64,000 bases of DNA, taken from assembly GCF_042263505.1 (NCBI RefSeq), contig NZ_JBHKFI010000002.1:349352-413351 (forward strand), in the 5' to 3' direction. Below are positions 31,352-39,954 of this stretch, one piece after another (positions within the stretch are counted from its first letter, which is position 1; each line of letters opens with the position of its first letter). The translations under genes were made by a program, and so were the position numbers. The notes beneath the pieces were generated by a model. That model was not told the DNA's origin. It ran no database searches and saw nothing but the letters and a program-made list of their open reading frames with translations. The DNA is from Bacillus_BE sp042263505. GTDB taxonomy: Bacteria > Bacillota > Bacilli > Bacillales > Cytobacillaceae.

Positions 31352-33169
31352 TTTAAGAAAATCAAGAATGGGATCGAATTTTTGTTTTTCTTTCACTTGA
31401 AAAAAGGATTGGAATGGATCTCCTTCTTGATTCATCCGTTTGATCATCATTGGAAGTTGAAATTGATCGATGGTTAATTTCTCATTCACTTCCTCCCAAT
31501 AAAGCGGAGTAGCTATGGTTGCATTGATTTTCCCTCTTGGAGAATAAGGGGCAATAATTGTTTTCCCTTCTGAGTGCTGTAGATAGTCAATATATAAGCG
31601 ATGTCCTCGATTTTTTTTAAATCTTTCAATTGTAAAAGAATCAGGATCCTTTGATACTAAATAATCTGCGATAAAGGATGTAAATAATCTTGTCTCATCA
31701 AAGGAATAACGGTTTTCCGGCAGTGGAATGTAAATCTGCAATCCCTTGCTACCAGAGGTTTTAATAAAGCTGATCAACTGTAAATGATCCAACACTTCTT
31801 TTATATAGCGTGCTGCCTTAATAGCAAGGGGAAAAGCATTTTTATCGGGTGGGTCTAAATCAAAAACAATTTCACTTGGCCCTTGGTTGGAGATGGTTTG
31901 AAAAGGAATGTGAAATTCAAATGCAATCTGATTTCCTAGCCAAAGAAGTGTTTTTAAATTATTGCAAACCAAGTAATGTATTCCTTCGTGCATATGCGTT
32001 TTAACAAATTCAGGTGCATAGTCAGGACTATTTTTCTGATAAAAGGCTTCACCCAATATTCCATGCGGATAACGAATAACCGTTAATAAACGATCATGCA
32101 AAAAAGGGAGCATATAAGGAGAAATCTCTCTTAAATAGTGGATATAATCCATTTTACTAATGGCTGGTGTTTTCCATAATGGTTTATCAGGATGAGTGAT
32201 TGCAACATCGAGTGGAAGATTCCTTTGTTGGTGAAACATCTTTTCATTGGTACAATCAGTAGGTTGTAAATCAAAGCGAAAACGATCAAAATGAGGCTCT
32301 CTCATTCCATCTTCGTACCATTCTAAATATTTGAGCTCAACACAAATGGCAGGTTTCACGAAAATAAATTTTGCATTTTCTAGCGTTTTATTCTCTTTTA
32401 ACGTTAAAAATAAGGCTTCTTTTTCCTCGGGCTTTATTCCAAATAAAAAAGAGCCAATTGGCATGATTTCTTGATTTTGATAAACCCCGACATAAAAATA
32501 GCCATTTCCCTTTTCAAAAGCAGTAATAAAGCAGGATACATACTTCCAGTTTTTATACTTTAACCAGCTAGTGGTTCTTTTCCCTTCCTCCCATTTATTA
32601 TTTTCTTTTTTGGCCACAATGCCTTCCCCATCATGTAATACAACCATTTCCCATATGGATTTAAAATTAATGTAATAAGGAACCATTTGCAATAAAGCTT
32701 TGTGGTGATGATGAGGTGATAAAGGGAGAGATAGGGCTTGAAATAAATTTTTTAGGATTTTCTTCCGAGCTTTATAGTCCATTTCCTTTGTTGATTTGCC
32801 TTCAACAATAAGAATGTCAAAAATCAATAGTCGACAAGGAGCTTTATCGGCTTTTTCCTTTATTCTTTCCTGTGAACGCATTCGCCCTCTCACTTGGAGA
32901 TTGCTGAAATTTGCTTTATACGAATTCTCTAACAAGACTAATTCCCCGTCTAATATGAAAGGTAAAAAGGGTTGAAAATGATTCTTGTTTTCCTCTAAAA
33001 ATTGGTGGATTTCGGGAAAGATTGGAAGCAATGATTTTCCGTTGCGACTAGTTATGCTGATTTCTTTATTCCAATCCAAGATTGCACGAAACCCGTCATA
33101 TTTTACCTCATAAAACCAATTATCATCATTTGGGATCTCAAAGGTTAAGCTTGGGAGCATTGGCTTCAT
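31340..33169 (-). CDS. ligD: ATP-dependent DNA ligase LigD (NHEJ)
   Basis: 609 residues, the length of Bacillus LigD. N-terminal ligase domain with the adenylation motif EVKYDGFRA (Lys23), RNGK and ILDGELV, then the OB fold, followed by an archaeo-eukaryotic primase-like polymerase domain (about 320-600, SEIVFDLDPPD and SGSKGLQIYIP). No phosphoesterase domain, as usual in bacilli. Together with Ku it joins double-strand breaks, important in germinating spores. Divergent from ku across 135 bp. Confidence 0.95.
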   Translation of the reverse strand: MKPMLPSLTFEIPNDDNWFYEVKYDGFRAILDWNKEISITSRNGKSLLPIFPEIHQFLEENKNHFQPFLPFILDGELVLLENSYKANFSNLQVRGRMRSQERIKEKADKAPCRLLIFDILIVEGKSTKEMDYKARKKILKNLFQALSLPLSPHHHHKALLQMVPYYINFKSIWEMVVLHDGEGIVAKKENNKWEEGKRTTSWLKYKNWKYVSCFITAFEKGNGYFYVGVYQNQEIMPIGSFLFGIKPEEKEALFLTLKENKTLENAKFIFVKPAICVELKYLEWYEDGMREPHFDRFRFDLQPTDCTNEKMFHQQRNLPLDVAITHPDKPLWKTPAISKMDYIHYLREISPYMLPFLHDRLLTVIRYPHGILGEAFYQKNSPDYAPEFVKTHMHEGIHYLVCNNLKTLLWLGNQIAFEFHIPFQTISNQGPSEIVFDLDPPDKNAFPLAIKAARYIKEVLDHLQLISFIKTSGSKGLQIYIPLPENRYSFDETRLFTSFIADYLVSKDPDSFTIERFKKNRGHRLYIDYLQHSEGKTIIAPYSPRGKINATIATPLYWEEVNEKLTIDQFQLPMMIKRMNQEGDPFQSFFQVKEKQKFDPILDFLKAKK

Positions 33170-33304
33170 TTTTTTTGTTCCTTTCTCAACTTTTTTAATA
33201 TTGTCTCCAAAGTCTGATAATTCTTCTCTTCCAAATCTTGAAATACATGCTTTTTAGTGATTTACATACATTAAGTATAAATAAAAGAAGAATGGAGTTT
33301 TCAT

Positions 33305-34141
33305 ATGCATACAATGTGGAAGGGCAGCATCAGCTTCGGCTTAGTGAATATTCCAATCAAACTGCATGCAGCTACGGAAGATAAAGACGTTAAACTTAGG
33401 ACATTACACAAGAAATGCCATGCGCCAATTAAGTATGAGAAGGTTTGCTCTGCTTGTGAAGAGGAAGTAAAACCTGAGGATATTGTGAAGGCATATGAAT
33501 ATACAAAAGGAAAATTTGTTGTCTTGGATGATGAAGATCTGGAGAAGCTTCGGAAGGAAAATGAAGATAAAGCGGTGGAGATTATTGATTTTGTTAAAAT
33601 GGAGGAAATAGATCCGATTTACTATGATAAAACCTATTATATGTCTCCACATGAAGGGGGAGGAAAGGCTTATTCCTTATTAAGGAAGGCACTTGAGGAA
33701 TCAGCAAAGGTTGGATTAGCGAAGATTATTATCAGGGCGAAAGAGCAGCTTGCCGTTATACGTGTCTATAAAAACACTTTAGTGATGGAAACCATCCATT
33801 ATCCAGACGAGGTTCGAGCGGCGGAAGATGTTCCTAATGTTCCATCAGGGGATAAAGTGACAAAAAAAGAACTAGATACAGCTATTCTGTTAATCGACCA
33901 ATTAACAACAGAATTTGAACCGGAAAAATACAAGGATGATTATCGTACAGCTCTCTTAGATTTAATTGAGGCGAAACGAACAGGAAATAAGGTTGTTACT
34001 TCTGCTGAAAAAGAGGTCAAGTCCAATGTAACCGACTTAATGGCTGCTCTTCAGGCTTCGATTGATCGAACAAAGCCAGTGAAAGAAACAAAAACAAGAA
34101 AAAGGACAACAACAAAAGCAAAGGAACGGAAACAGGCTTGA
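33305..34141 (+). CDS. ku: Ku protein (NHEJ)
   Basis: 278 residues, starting MHTMWKGSISFGLVNIPIKL, the signature of bacterial Ku homodimers that bind DNA ends and recruit LigD. A CxxC pair (KVCSACEEEV, with an upstream Cys/His) and the ring-forming core follow; the C-terminus is a Lys/Arg/Thr-rich tail (KETKTRKRTTTKAKERKQA) that aids DNA binding. Divergent from ligD. The intergenic region holds CATACATTA, similar to forespore sigma-G -10 elements, but no clean -35. Confidence 0.95.
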   Translation: MHTMWKGSISFGLVNIPIKLHAATEDKDVKLRTLHKKCHAPIKYEKVCSACEEEVKPEDIVKAYEYTKGKFVVLDDEDLEKLRKENEDKAVEIIDFVKMEEIDPIYYDKTYYMSPHEGGGKAYSLLRKALEESAKVGLAKIIIRAKEQLAVIRVYKNTLVMETIHYPDEVRAAEDVPNVPSGDKVTKKELDTAILLIDQLTTEFEPEKYKDDYRTALLDLIEAKRTGNKVVTSAEKEVKSNVTDLMAALQASIDRTKPVKETKTRKRTTTKAKERKQA

Positions 34142-34318
34142 ACTCCATATCGCCAAGCAGAACATGAAATTGTTCGTTTGATGTACTGTTTGGCAGATTA
34201 TTATTGTTCATTCGGTTTTCATGTTGACGATAACGACAAAATGTTATATAATTAATACCTTGTGTTTGGATGTTAAATTATTTTTAACAAAGTAAATAGT
34301 TGAACACTTAAAGATTGT

Positions 34319-34528
34319 TTAGGTTTTGTGTTTCCAGAGATTTTTAACCCACTTTTGTAACAAACCTCTTCTTACACGTATCACTACTCCAGTATCTTTA
34401 AAGTCATTATTCCCAGAAACTATTAAGGAACCTGATTCTTGTAGGCGCGGTCGAGGAGCCGTAAAGACGGAAGAGAGGTAGGGCTTTCGTTGTTTTAGGT
34501 TATACATGTGAATGAAAAACATATCCAA
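34319..34528 (-). pseudogene. Possible coding remnant in the ku-folD gap
   Basis: The 620-bp gap between ku and folD contains, on the minus strand, an open stretch of up to 69 codons with protein-like composition at its end (SGNNDFKDTGVVIRVRRGLL, then KWVKNLWKHK). There is no ribosome site, and a purine-rich GC patch lies at 34440-34480. It could be the C-terminal remnant of a lost gene. Nothing else is seen in this gap before the ZTP riboswitch. Confidence 0.25.
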
Positions 34529-34677
34529 ATACTTGATTTAGGCTGATGGATTGTATCTAAGCATTTGCTGCTGATATAATTGTCAGCCTTTTTTAATAGT
34601 GAAACACGAACAATTTGATAATATTAGTTTGAAATATATGTGCTCTATGCTATTATTTGAATATAAAAAAAATGAAG

Positions 34678-34752
34678 GTTCGCAGTGACTGACGACGATG
34701 TGGAATCAACCATAAGGGAGCTGCGAAAAAGAAATAGCCGGTCGTCTGGGCA
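34678..34752 (+). ncRNA. ZTP (pfl) riboswitch of folD
   Basis: The sequence has the family layout: CGCAGTGACTGACG, then CCATAAGGGAGCTGCG closing the first stem, a linker, and the conserved second part GCCGGTCGTCTGGGCA. It lies directly before a terminator hairpin and folD. ZTP/ZMP signals 10-formyl-THF shortage and activates one-carbon genes. Assignment by motif, not by covariance scoring. Confidence 0.85.
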
Positions 34753-34778
34753 GAGAATAGTTTGTTATTCTCTTTCAA
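34752..34778 (+). terminator. Riboswitch-controlled terminator before folD
   Basis: AGAGAATA/TATTCTCT-type stem around a short loop ending TCTTTC, placed immediately after the ZTP aptamer. In the absence of ligand it would stop transcription. Confidence 0.7.
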
Positions 34779-34800
34779 CCAATTCCGGGGAGTGAAAGAT

Positions 34801-35643
34801 ATGGAAAAATTGATATTAGATGGAAACAAAGTAGCAAATGCGGTAAAAGAAAGATTAAAAGAGAGAATTTTCAAACTTAAAGAACAAGGTGTAACGCCTT
34901 CTTTAGTCACGATCTTAGTTGGTGATGATCCATCATCAGCAACTTATGTGAGAATGAAAGGAAATGCATGTGCACGATTGGGGATTGATTCACAAAAAAT
35001 TCATTTACCAGCAGAAACGACAACAGAGCAATTATTGGATGCTATTTATGGGCTAAATGAGGATAAAAATGTACATGGAATTCTCCTACAACACCCGGTT
35101 CCAGGTCATATTGATGAACGGAAGGCATTTGAAGCGATTGCCCTTGAAAAGGATGTAGATGGTGTAACAAGTTGGGGTTACGGACAAACTGCGCTTGGAT
35201 TTGGCATTTTCCCATCTTGCACACCAGCCGCTATTATGAAGATTTTAGAACACTATGATATTTCGGTTAGCGGCAAACATGCAGTAGTTATTGGCAGAAG
35301 TCCGATCCTAGGAAAGCCAGTGTCAGCTTTATTACTTAATGAAAATGCAACGGTGACAACCTGTCATTCTTATACAAAAAATCTACCAGAGATTTTAAAA
35401 ATGGCAGATATTGTCGTAGCCGCTGTTGGAAAGCCTAATTTTGTTAAAGGGGAATGGTTAAAAGAAGGAACGGTTGTACTCGATGCCGGCTATAACGAAG
35501 GCAATATTGGTGATGTCGATTATGATTCATGCTTCGAAAAAGCATCCGCCATTACACCTGTACCAGGTGGTGTAGGTCCTGTAACCATTTCGATGTTATT
35601 AAAGCATACGGTAGATTCAGCTGAAAGAACACTTCAAATATAG
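34801..35643 (+). CDS. folD: Bifunctional methylene-THF dehydrogenase/cyclohydrolase FolD
   Basis: 280 residues from the ATG at 34801, preceded by GGGGAGTG. Family motifs: YVRMKGNACARLGID with the catalytic Lys of the active site, LLQHPVPGHID, and the NADP-binding VVIGRSPILGKPVSALL, then PVPGGVGPVTISMLL near the end. It interconverts 5,10-methylene-, methenyl- and 10-formyl-THF. Regulated by the ZTP riboswitch upstream; a terminator follows. The upstream in-frame ATG at 34762 lies in the terminator stem and is not used. Confidence 0.95.
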   Translation: MEKLILDGNKVANAVKERLKERIFKLKEQGVTPSLVTILVGDDPSSATYVRMKGNACARLGIDSQKIHLPAETTTEQLLDAIYGLNEDKNVHGILLQHPVPGHIDERKAFEAIALEKDVDGVTSWGYGQTALGFGIFPSCTPAAIMKILEHYDISVSGKHAVVIGRSPILGKPVSALLLNENATVTTCHSYTKNLPEILKMADIVVAAVGKPNFVKGEWLKEGTVVLDAGYNEGNIGDVDYDSCFEKASAITPVPGGVGPVTISMLLKHTVDSAERTLQI

Positions 35644-35660
35644 AATATGAAACTTCTTAG

Positions 35661-35698
35661 CATCCTTTTGCGATAAAAAAGCAGAAGGGTGTTTTTTT
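35661..35698 (+). terminator. Rho-independent terminator of folD
   Basis: CATCCTTTTGC (35661-35671) pairs with GCAGAAGGGTG (35681-35691), followed by TTTTTTT. Confidence 0.9.
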
Positions 35699-35834
35699 GT
35701 CACTTAACTACACCCATTTAGAGGAGGTACAGCTATTTTCAATGATTAAATTTAAAAAATTAAATTCCTATCGAAATACTAGGGTTGACTTCAGAAAAAA
35801 ATATGTTATTATTTAGAATAATAAAATAATATTA

Positions 35835-35943
35835 CTTATCCAGAGTGGTGGAGGGAACTGGCCCTATGAAACCCGGCAACCTACAGGCTTATTAATGCAA
35901 GGTGCTAACTCCAGCAAAATGTAATTTCATTTTGAAAGATAAG
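35835..35943 (+). ncRNA. SAM-I (S-box) riboswitch
   Basis: CTTATCCAGAGTGGTGGAGG, then GGCCCTATGAAACCCGGCAA, GGTGCTAACTCCAGC and the closing GAAAGATAAG are the conserved S-box elements in order. SAM binding lets the terminator form and turns off the sulfate-assimilation genes downstream. Confidence 0.97.
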
Positions 35944-35956
35944 GTACATACCTACT

Positions 35957-35984
35957 AATCTTTCCTAATGGGAGGATTTTTTTA
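35957..35984 (+). terminator. S-box terminator
   Basis: AATCTTTCC/GGGAGGATT stem followed by TTTTTTT, immediately after the SAM-I aptamer. Confidence 0.85.
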
Positions 35985-36041
35985 TTCAGGTGCGATTGCC
36001 TTAAAGTTTGCCCAGTGAAAGTATAGGTAGGAGGAAATCGA

Positions 36042-36197
36042 GTGGCAAAAAATGAGGGAAAAATCGATCAATTGGATCAAGTGATTCCAAAGTTAAGAGA
36101 AATGCTCCATTCGATGGGGCATGGCTCTATTACACTCATAATCCAAGACGGCAAAGTGATCCAAATTGAAAGAAATGAGAAAGTAAGGCTGAAATAA
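36042..36197 (+). CDS. yezD: YezD-family small protein (DUF2292)
   Basis: 51 residues from the GTG at 36042, after AGGAGGAAA. The end GHGSITLIIQDGKVIQIER matches the compact beta-hairpin of YezD/DUF2292. The family is commonly placed in SAM-riboswitch-controlled sulfur loci in Bacillus. It is the first gene after the S-box and is followed by a large hairpin that may reduce read-through to cysH. Function unknown. Confidence 0.85.
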   Translation: MAKNEGKIDQLDQVIPKLREMLHSMGHGSITLIIQDGKVIQIERNEKVRLK

Positions 36198-36220
36198 ACA
36201 TGGATGCTGACTAGAAAACT

Positions 36221-36280
36221 AGAGGCGTCCTAATGATAAGAGACAAAAAATCTTCTTATTCATTAGGACGTCTCTTTTTA
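36221..36280 (+). terminator. Long hairpin between yezD and cysH
   Basis: An 18-bp imperfect stem (AGAGGCGTCCTAATGATAAG with CTTATTCATTAGGACGTCTC) with a loop of about 20 bases, followed by TTTTTA. It is a terminator by form; partial read-through would set the ratio of yezD to the cys genes. Confidence 0.7.
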
Positions 36281-36325
36281 TTTCTAAAATTTAGGGAGAA
36301 ATTGATTTTTGAGGAGATGATGAAA

Positions 36326-37024
36326 ATGCTGACTTATAATGATTGGATAAAACCGATCAGGGATTTTGAAGTGGATGAAACTTATAAAGGTGCTCTAAAT
36401 GTTCTCGACTGGGCATATAAGCATTACGGAGAGGATATTGTATACGCGTGCAGCTTTGGAATCGAGGGAATTGTATTAATTGATTTAATTTCAAAGGTAA
36501 AACCGGATGCAAAAATTATTTTTCTTGATACCGATGTTCATTTTAAGGAAACCTATGAAACGATTGAAAGAGTAAAGGAAAAATACCCGCAATTAAAAAT
36601 CGAAATGAAAAGACCAAAACTAACCCTGCAAGATCAAGTGGAACAGTATGGGGATAGGTTATGGGAATCGAACCCTGATCTCTGTTGTCGAATTCGCAAG
36701 CTCGCTTCGTTAAGGGAAACATTAACTGATGCAAAATCTTGGATTTCTGGATTACGAAGAGAACAATCGGAAACGAGAAAAAATGTTGAGTTTATTAATC
36801 TTGATCCTAAATTTCAATCGATTAAAATATGTCCGCTTATCCATTGGTCGTGGAAGGAAGTATGGCGCTATGTTTATAAGCAACAGCTTCCATACAATCC
36901 TTTGCATGACCGTGGCTACCCAAGCATAGGCTGTACTCATTGTACTGCACCCGTTTTTAATGAAGAGGATTTACGCTCTGGAAGATGGAAAGGAAAAGGG
37001 AAGACAGAGTGCGGTCTTCACTAG
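36326..37024 (+). CDS. cysH: APS/PAPS reductase CysH
   Basis: 232 residues from the ATG at 36326, nine bases after GAGGAG. It begins MLTYNDWIKPI like B. subtilis CysH (233). Motifs: YACSFGIEGIVLIDL (PP-loop), FLDTDVHFKETYETIERV, the CC of the iron-sulfur type NPDLCCRIRK with the second pair GCTHCTAPV, and the catalytic C-terminal ECGLH. The two CC/CxxC motifs indicate a [4Fe-4S] enzyme that can use APS. It makes sulfite with thioredoxin. Confidence 0.95.
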   Translation: MLTYNDWIKPIRDFEVDETYKGALNVLDWAYKHYGEDIVYACSFGIEGIVLIDLISKVKPDAKIIFLDTDVHFKETYETIERVKEKYPQLKIEMKRPKLTLQDQVEQYGDRLWESNPDLCCRIRKLASLRETLTDAKSWISGLRREQSETRKNVEFINLDPKFQSIKICPLIHWSWKEVWRYVYKQQLPYNPLHDRGYPSIGCTHCTAPVFNEEDLRSGRWKGKGKTECGLH

Positions 37025-37039
37025 GAGAGGAGACTGGAT

Positions 37040-38104
37040 TTGTTTAATATTTGTGCTATCCTTATTAGCTTGTTTTTTGCAATGAATATTGGTGCGAGTG
37101 GTGCAGCTGCATCAATGGGAGTTGCTTATGGCTCTGGTGCTATTAAAAAGGCTCGCATAGCTTTAATCATCTGCTCTATTGGGGTTTTTACTGGTGCAGT
37201 TATTGGCGGTGGCGAGGTCGTTAAAACCATTAGTTCTGGCATCATTCCACAGGAAATGATTACGGCAAAGGTGGTTATCATCATTCTTTTATCAGCCACT
37301 TGTTCCTTGTTTTTGGCAAATCTGATTGGAATTCCACTATCAACAAGTGAAGTGACGGTTGGAGCGGTTGTTGGTGTAGGGGTTGCTTATAAGGTCTTGT
37401 TTGTTCATTCGCTTTTAACGATTATGATGTTCTGGGTTCTTGTTCCAGTAACGGCATTTATAATCACTTACATAATGGGGAAGGGGCTATACTTTTTTCA
37501 AAACAAGGGGCTTCAGACGGAGCATCATATCCTTACCTATGTATTAATTGTTTCCGGTTTTTTTGAAGCCTTTTCAGCAGGAATGAACAATGTTGCGAAT
37601 GCTGTTGGACCATCGGTTGCAGCTGGGCTGCTTTCTGTAGGAAAGGGGACATGGATAGGTGGATTCTTTGTTGCGCTTGGGGCTGTACTTCTTGGAAAAC
37701 GTGTTCTTGAGACGAATGGGAAAAAGATCACACATTATGAAAAATCAGAAGGAATATTAATTTCAGCTACTGGAGCTATCCTTGTGATCATTAGTTCATT
37801 ATATGGATTGCCTGTTCCATTAACACAAGTTACTTCTTCTTCCATCATAGGAATCGGTATGGCAAAAAACGGAAAAAGTATTTTGCAAAAAAGCATTGTA
37901 AAGAAGATTTTTAGTATCTGGATTGTCTCACCATTGATTTCGTTAACGATTTCTTATTTTTTGGTAGAGCTCTTTTTAGATATTGATATATATGCAGTGA
38001 TTATCCCGTTAAGTGTTATTATCGCGACTCTAGGTGGACTTACATTGCTAAAAGTAATGAATGAAGAAAAGCGTTCCTATTATGAAGATGGTGGCGGAAT
38101 TTAA
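37040..38104 (+). CDS. cysP: Sulfate permease CysP (PiT family)
   Basis: 354 residues, the same length as B. subtilis CysP. About ten membrane segments with the two PiT signatures: FAMNIGASGAAASMGVAYGS near the start and FSAGMNNVANAVGPSVAAG in the middle. TTG start at 37040 after AGGAGAGGAG, 15 bp downstream of cysH. It imports sulfate for Sat/CysC/CysH. Confidence 0.93.
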   Translation: MFNICAILISLFFAMNIGASGAAASMGVAYGSGAIKKARIALIICSIGVFTGAVIGGGEVVKTISSGIIPQEMITAKVVIIILLSATCSLFLANLIGIPLSTSEVTVGAVVGVGVAYKVLFVHSLLTIMMFWVLVPVTAFIITYIMGKGLYFFQNKGLQTEHHILTYVLIVSGFFEAFSAGMNNVANAVGPSVAAGLLSVGKGTWIGGFFVALGAVLLGKRVLETNGKKITHYEKSEGILISATGAILVIISSLYGLPVPLTQVTSSSIIGIGMAKNGKSILQKSIVKKIFSIWIVSPLISLTISYFLVELFLDIDIYAVIIPLSVIIATLGGLTLLKVMNEEKRSYYEDGGGI

Positions 38105-38145
38105 TTCTAAAGCCTACTAAAAATATAAATTAAGGAGGAATTAAT

Positions 38146-39288
38146 ATGAGTTTACTACCACATGGAGGGAAGCTGGTTCAAGCTTTTAACCCTGAAGAAG
38201 AATATCGAACATTGGAAGGGAAACTTAATCTCGACAATATTGCCTTGAGTGATTTAGAGCTAATTGCAATTGGTGGCTATAGTCCGATAACCGGTTTTTT
38301 GAATGAAAGAGATTACAATCAGGTCGTTGAAAACATGAGATTAGAGGATGGGACGGTTTGGAGCATCCCCATTACTTTACCTGTTCAAGAAGTAGAAGTG
38401 AAGGGGATCAAACTTGGTGAAAAGGTTCAGCTTGTTTATAAAGGGGAAATATATGGGATTCTTGCGGTTGAAGATATTTATCGCCCTGATAAAGAAAAAG
38501 AAGCCATTTATGTTTATGGAACGAACGACTTGGCTCATCCTGGAGTGAAAAAATTATTCAATCGTGGTCCTATCTATGTTGGCGGGGAGATCACACTAGT
38601 TAAACGTCCGAAGAAGAAATTTGCCGAATTTACCTATGATCCTATTGAAACAAGAGCAATCTTCGCAGAAAAAAGCTGGAAAACGGTGGTAGGCTTTCAA
38701 ACACGTAATCCGGTTCATCGGGCACATGAATATATCCAAAAATCCGCATTAGAAACCGTGGATGGCTTATTTTTGAATCCGCTTGTGGGAGAAACAAAAT
38801 CTGATGATATTCCTGCAAATATCCGCATGGAGAGCTATCAGGTTCTTCTGCAAAACTATTATCCTGAAGAACGCGTATTTTTAGGTGTATTTCCAGCTGC
38901 GATGCGATATGCCGGTCCAAGAGAAGCCATTTTTCACGCTTTAGTCCGCAAAAATTATGGTTGTACTCATTTCATAGTTGGCAGGGATCATGCGGGTGTT
39001 GGTGATTTCTATGGAACATATGATGCACAAAAGATTTTTAATCAATTTACAGAGGAAGAGCTTGGCATTAAGCCAATGAAATTTGAACATAGCTTCTATT
39101 GCCAAAAATGCGAAGGAATGGCGACCACGAAAACTTGCCCTCATGATCATAAGGACCATGTGATTTTATCTGGCACAAAAGTTAGAACTATGCTGCGAAA
39201 TGGAGAAATCCCTCCAAGCACATTTAGCCGAAAAGAAGTGGTTGAAGTGTTGATTAATGGACTTAAACAAGAAGTTGGGACGTATTAG
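38146..39288 (+). CDS. sat: Sulfate adenylyltransferase Sat
   Basis: 380 residues, homomeric ATP sulfurylase. PUA-like N-terminal domain, catalytic domain with QTRNPVHRAHEYIQK (HXXH ATP motif), GRDHAGVGDFYG and a C-terminal zinc-type cluster CQKCEGMATTKTCPH. It makes APS from sulfate and ATP. ATG at 38146 after AAGGAGGAA, 41 bp after cysP and 11 bp before cysC. Confidence 0.95.
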   Translation: MSLLPHGGKLVQAFNPEEEYRTLEGKLNLDNIALSDLELIAIGGYSPITGFLNERDYNQVVENMRLEDGTVWSIPITLPVQEVEVKGIKLGEKVQLVYKGEIYGILAVEDIYRPDKEKEAIYVYGTNDLAHPGVKKLFNRGPIYVGGEITLVKRPKKKFAEFTYDPIETRAIFAEKSWKTVVGFQTRNPVHRAHEYIQKSALETVDGLFLNPLVGETKSDDIPANIRMESYQVLLQNYYPEERVFLGVFPAAMRYAGPREAIFHALVRKNYGCTHFIVGRDHAGVGDFYGTYDAQKIFNQFTEEELGIKPMKFEHSFYCQKCEGMATTKTCPHDHKDHVILSGTKVRTMLRNGEIPPSTFSRKEVVEVLINGLKQEVGTY

Positions 39289-39299
39289 GAGGGATAAAG

Positions 39300-39902
39300 A
39301 TGAGTGAAACCATCCAAAACATCGTTTGGCATGATTCATCCATTTCGAAGGAAGAAAGAAGAGAAAAGAACCGCCATCACAGCTTTATATTATGGTTTAC
39401 CGGACTATCGGCTTCAGGTAAGTCAACGGTGGCCAATTCTTTGGCACGGAGATTATTTGACCAAGGAAAACAAGCCTTTGTTTTAGATGGAGATAATGTT
39501 CGTCACGGATTAAATAATGATTTGGGATTCGATGAACATAGCCGCAAAGAAAATATTCGAAGGATTGGCGAAGTTTCTAAGCTATTAGTAGAAAGTGGGC
39601 AAATCGTATTGACTGCTTTTATCTCTCCTTACCGAGCTGACCGTCAAGTGGTAAGAGAACTTATGGAGGATGGAGAGTTCTTGGAGGTATATGTGAAATG
39701 CTCTGTTGAAGAATGTGAAAGAAGAGACCCAAAAGGACTTTATAAAAAAGCACGTAATCAAGAAATTTCGAATTTTACAGGAATTAGTGCTCCTTATGAA
39801 GAACCACTTCAAGCCGAGATTATTTTAGATACGGTAGTGTTCTCTATTGAAGATTGTGTTGGGCAATTAACCAATTTTCTAATGGAAAAAAAGTGCATTT
39901 AA
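39300..39902 (+). CDS. cysC: Adenylylsulfate kinase CysC
   Basis: 200 residues with P-loop GLSASGKST (about 34-42), DGDNVRHGLNNDLGF and the lid/substrate region FISPYRADRQVVRE. It phosphorylates APS to PAPS. GGAGGGA precedes the ATG at 39300; 11 bp after sat. Confidence 0.95.
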   Translation: MSETIQNIVWHDSSISKEERREKNRHHSFILWFTGLSASGKSTVANSLARRLFDQGKQAFVLDGDNVRHGLNNDLGFDEHSRKENIRRIGEVSKLLVESGQIVLTAFISPYRADRQVVRELMEDGEFLEVYVKCSVEECERRDPKGLYKKARNQEISNFTGISAPYEEPLQAEIILDTVVFSIEDCVGQLTNFLMEKKCI

Positions 39903-39954
39903 AGAGTGTAAGAGCTTTTTCTCTGTGCAAAAATAAATAGGGAGAGTCGATAAG

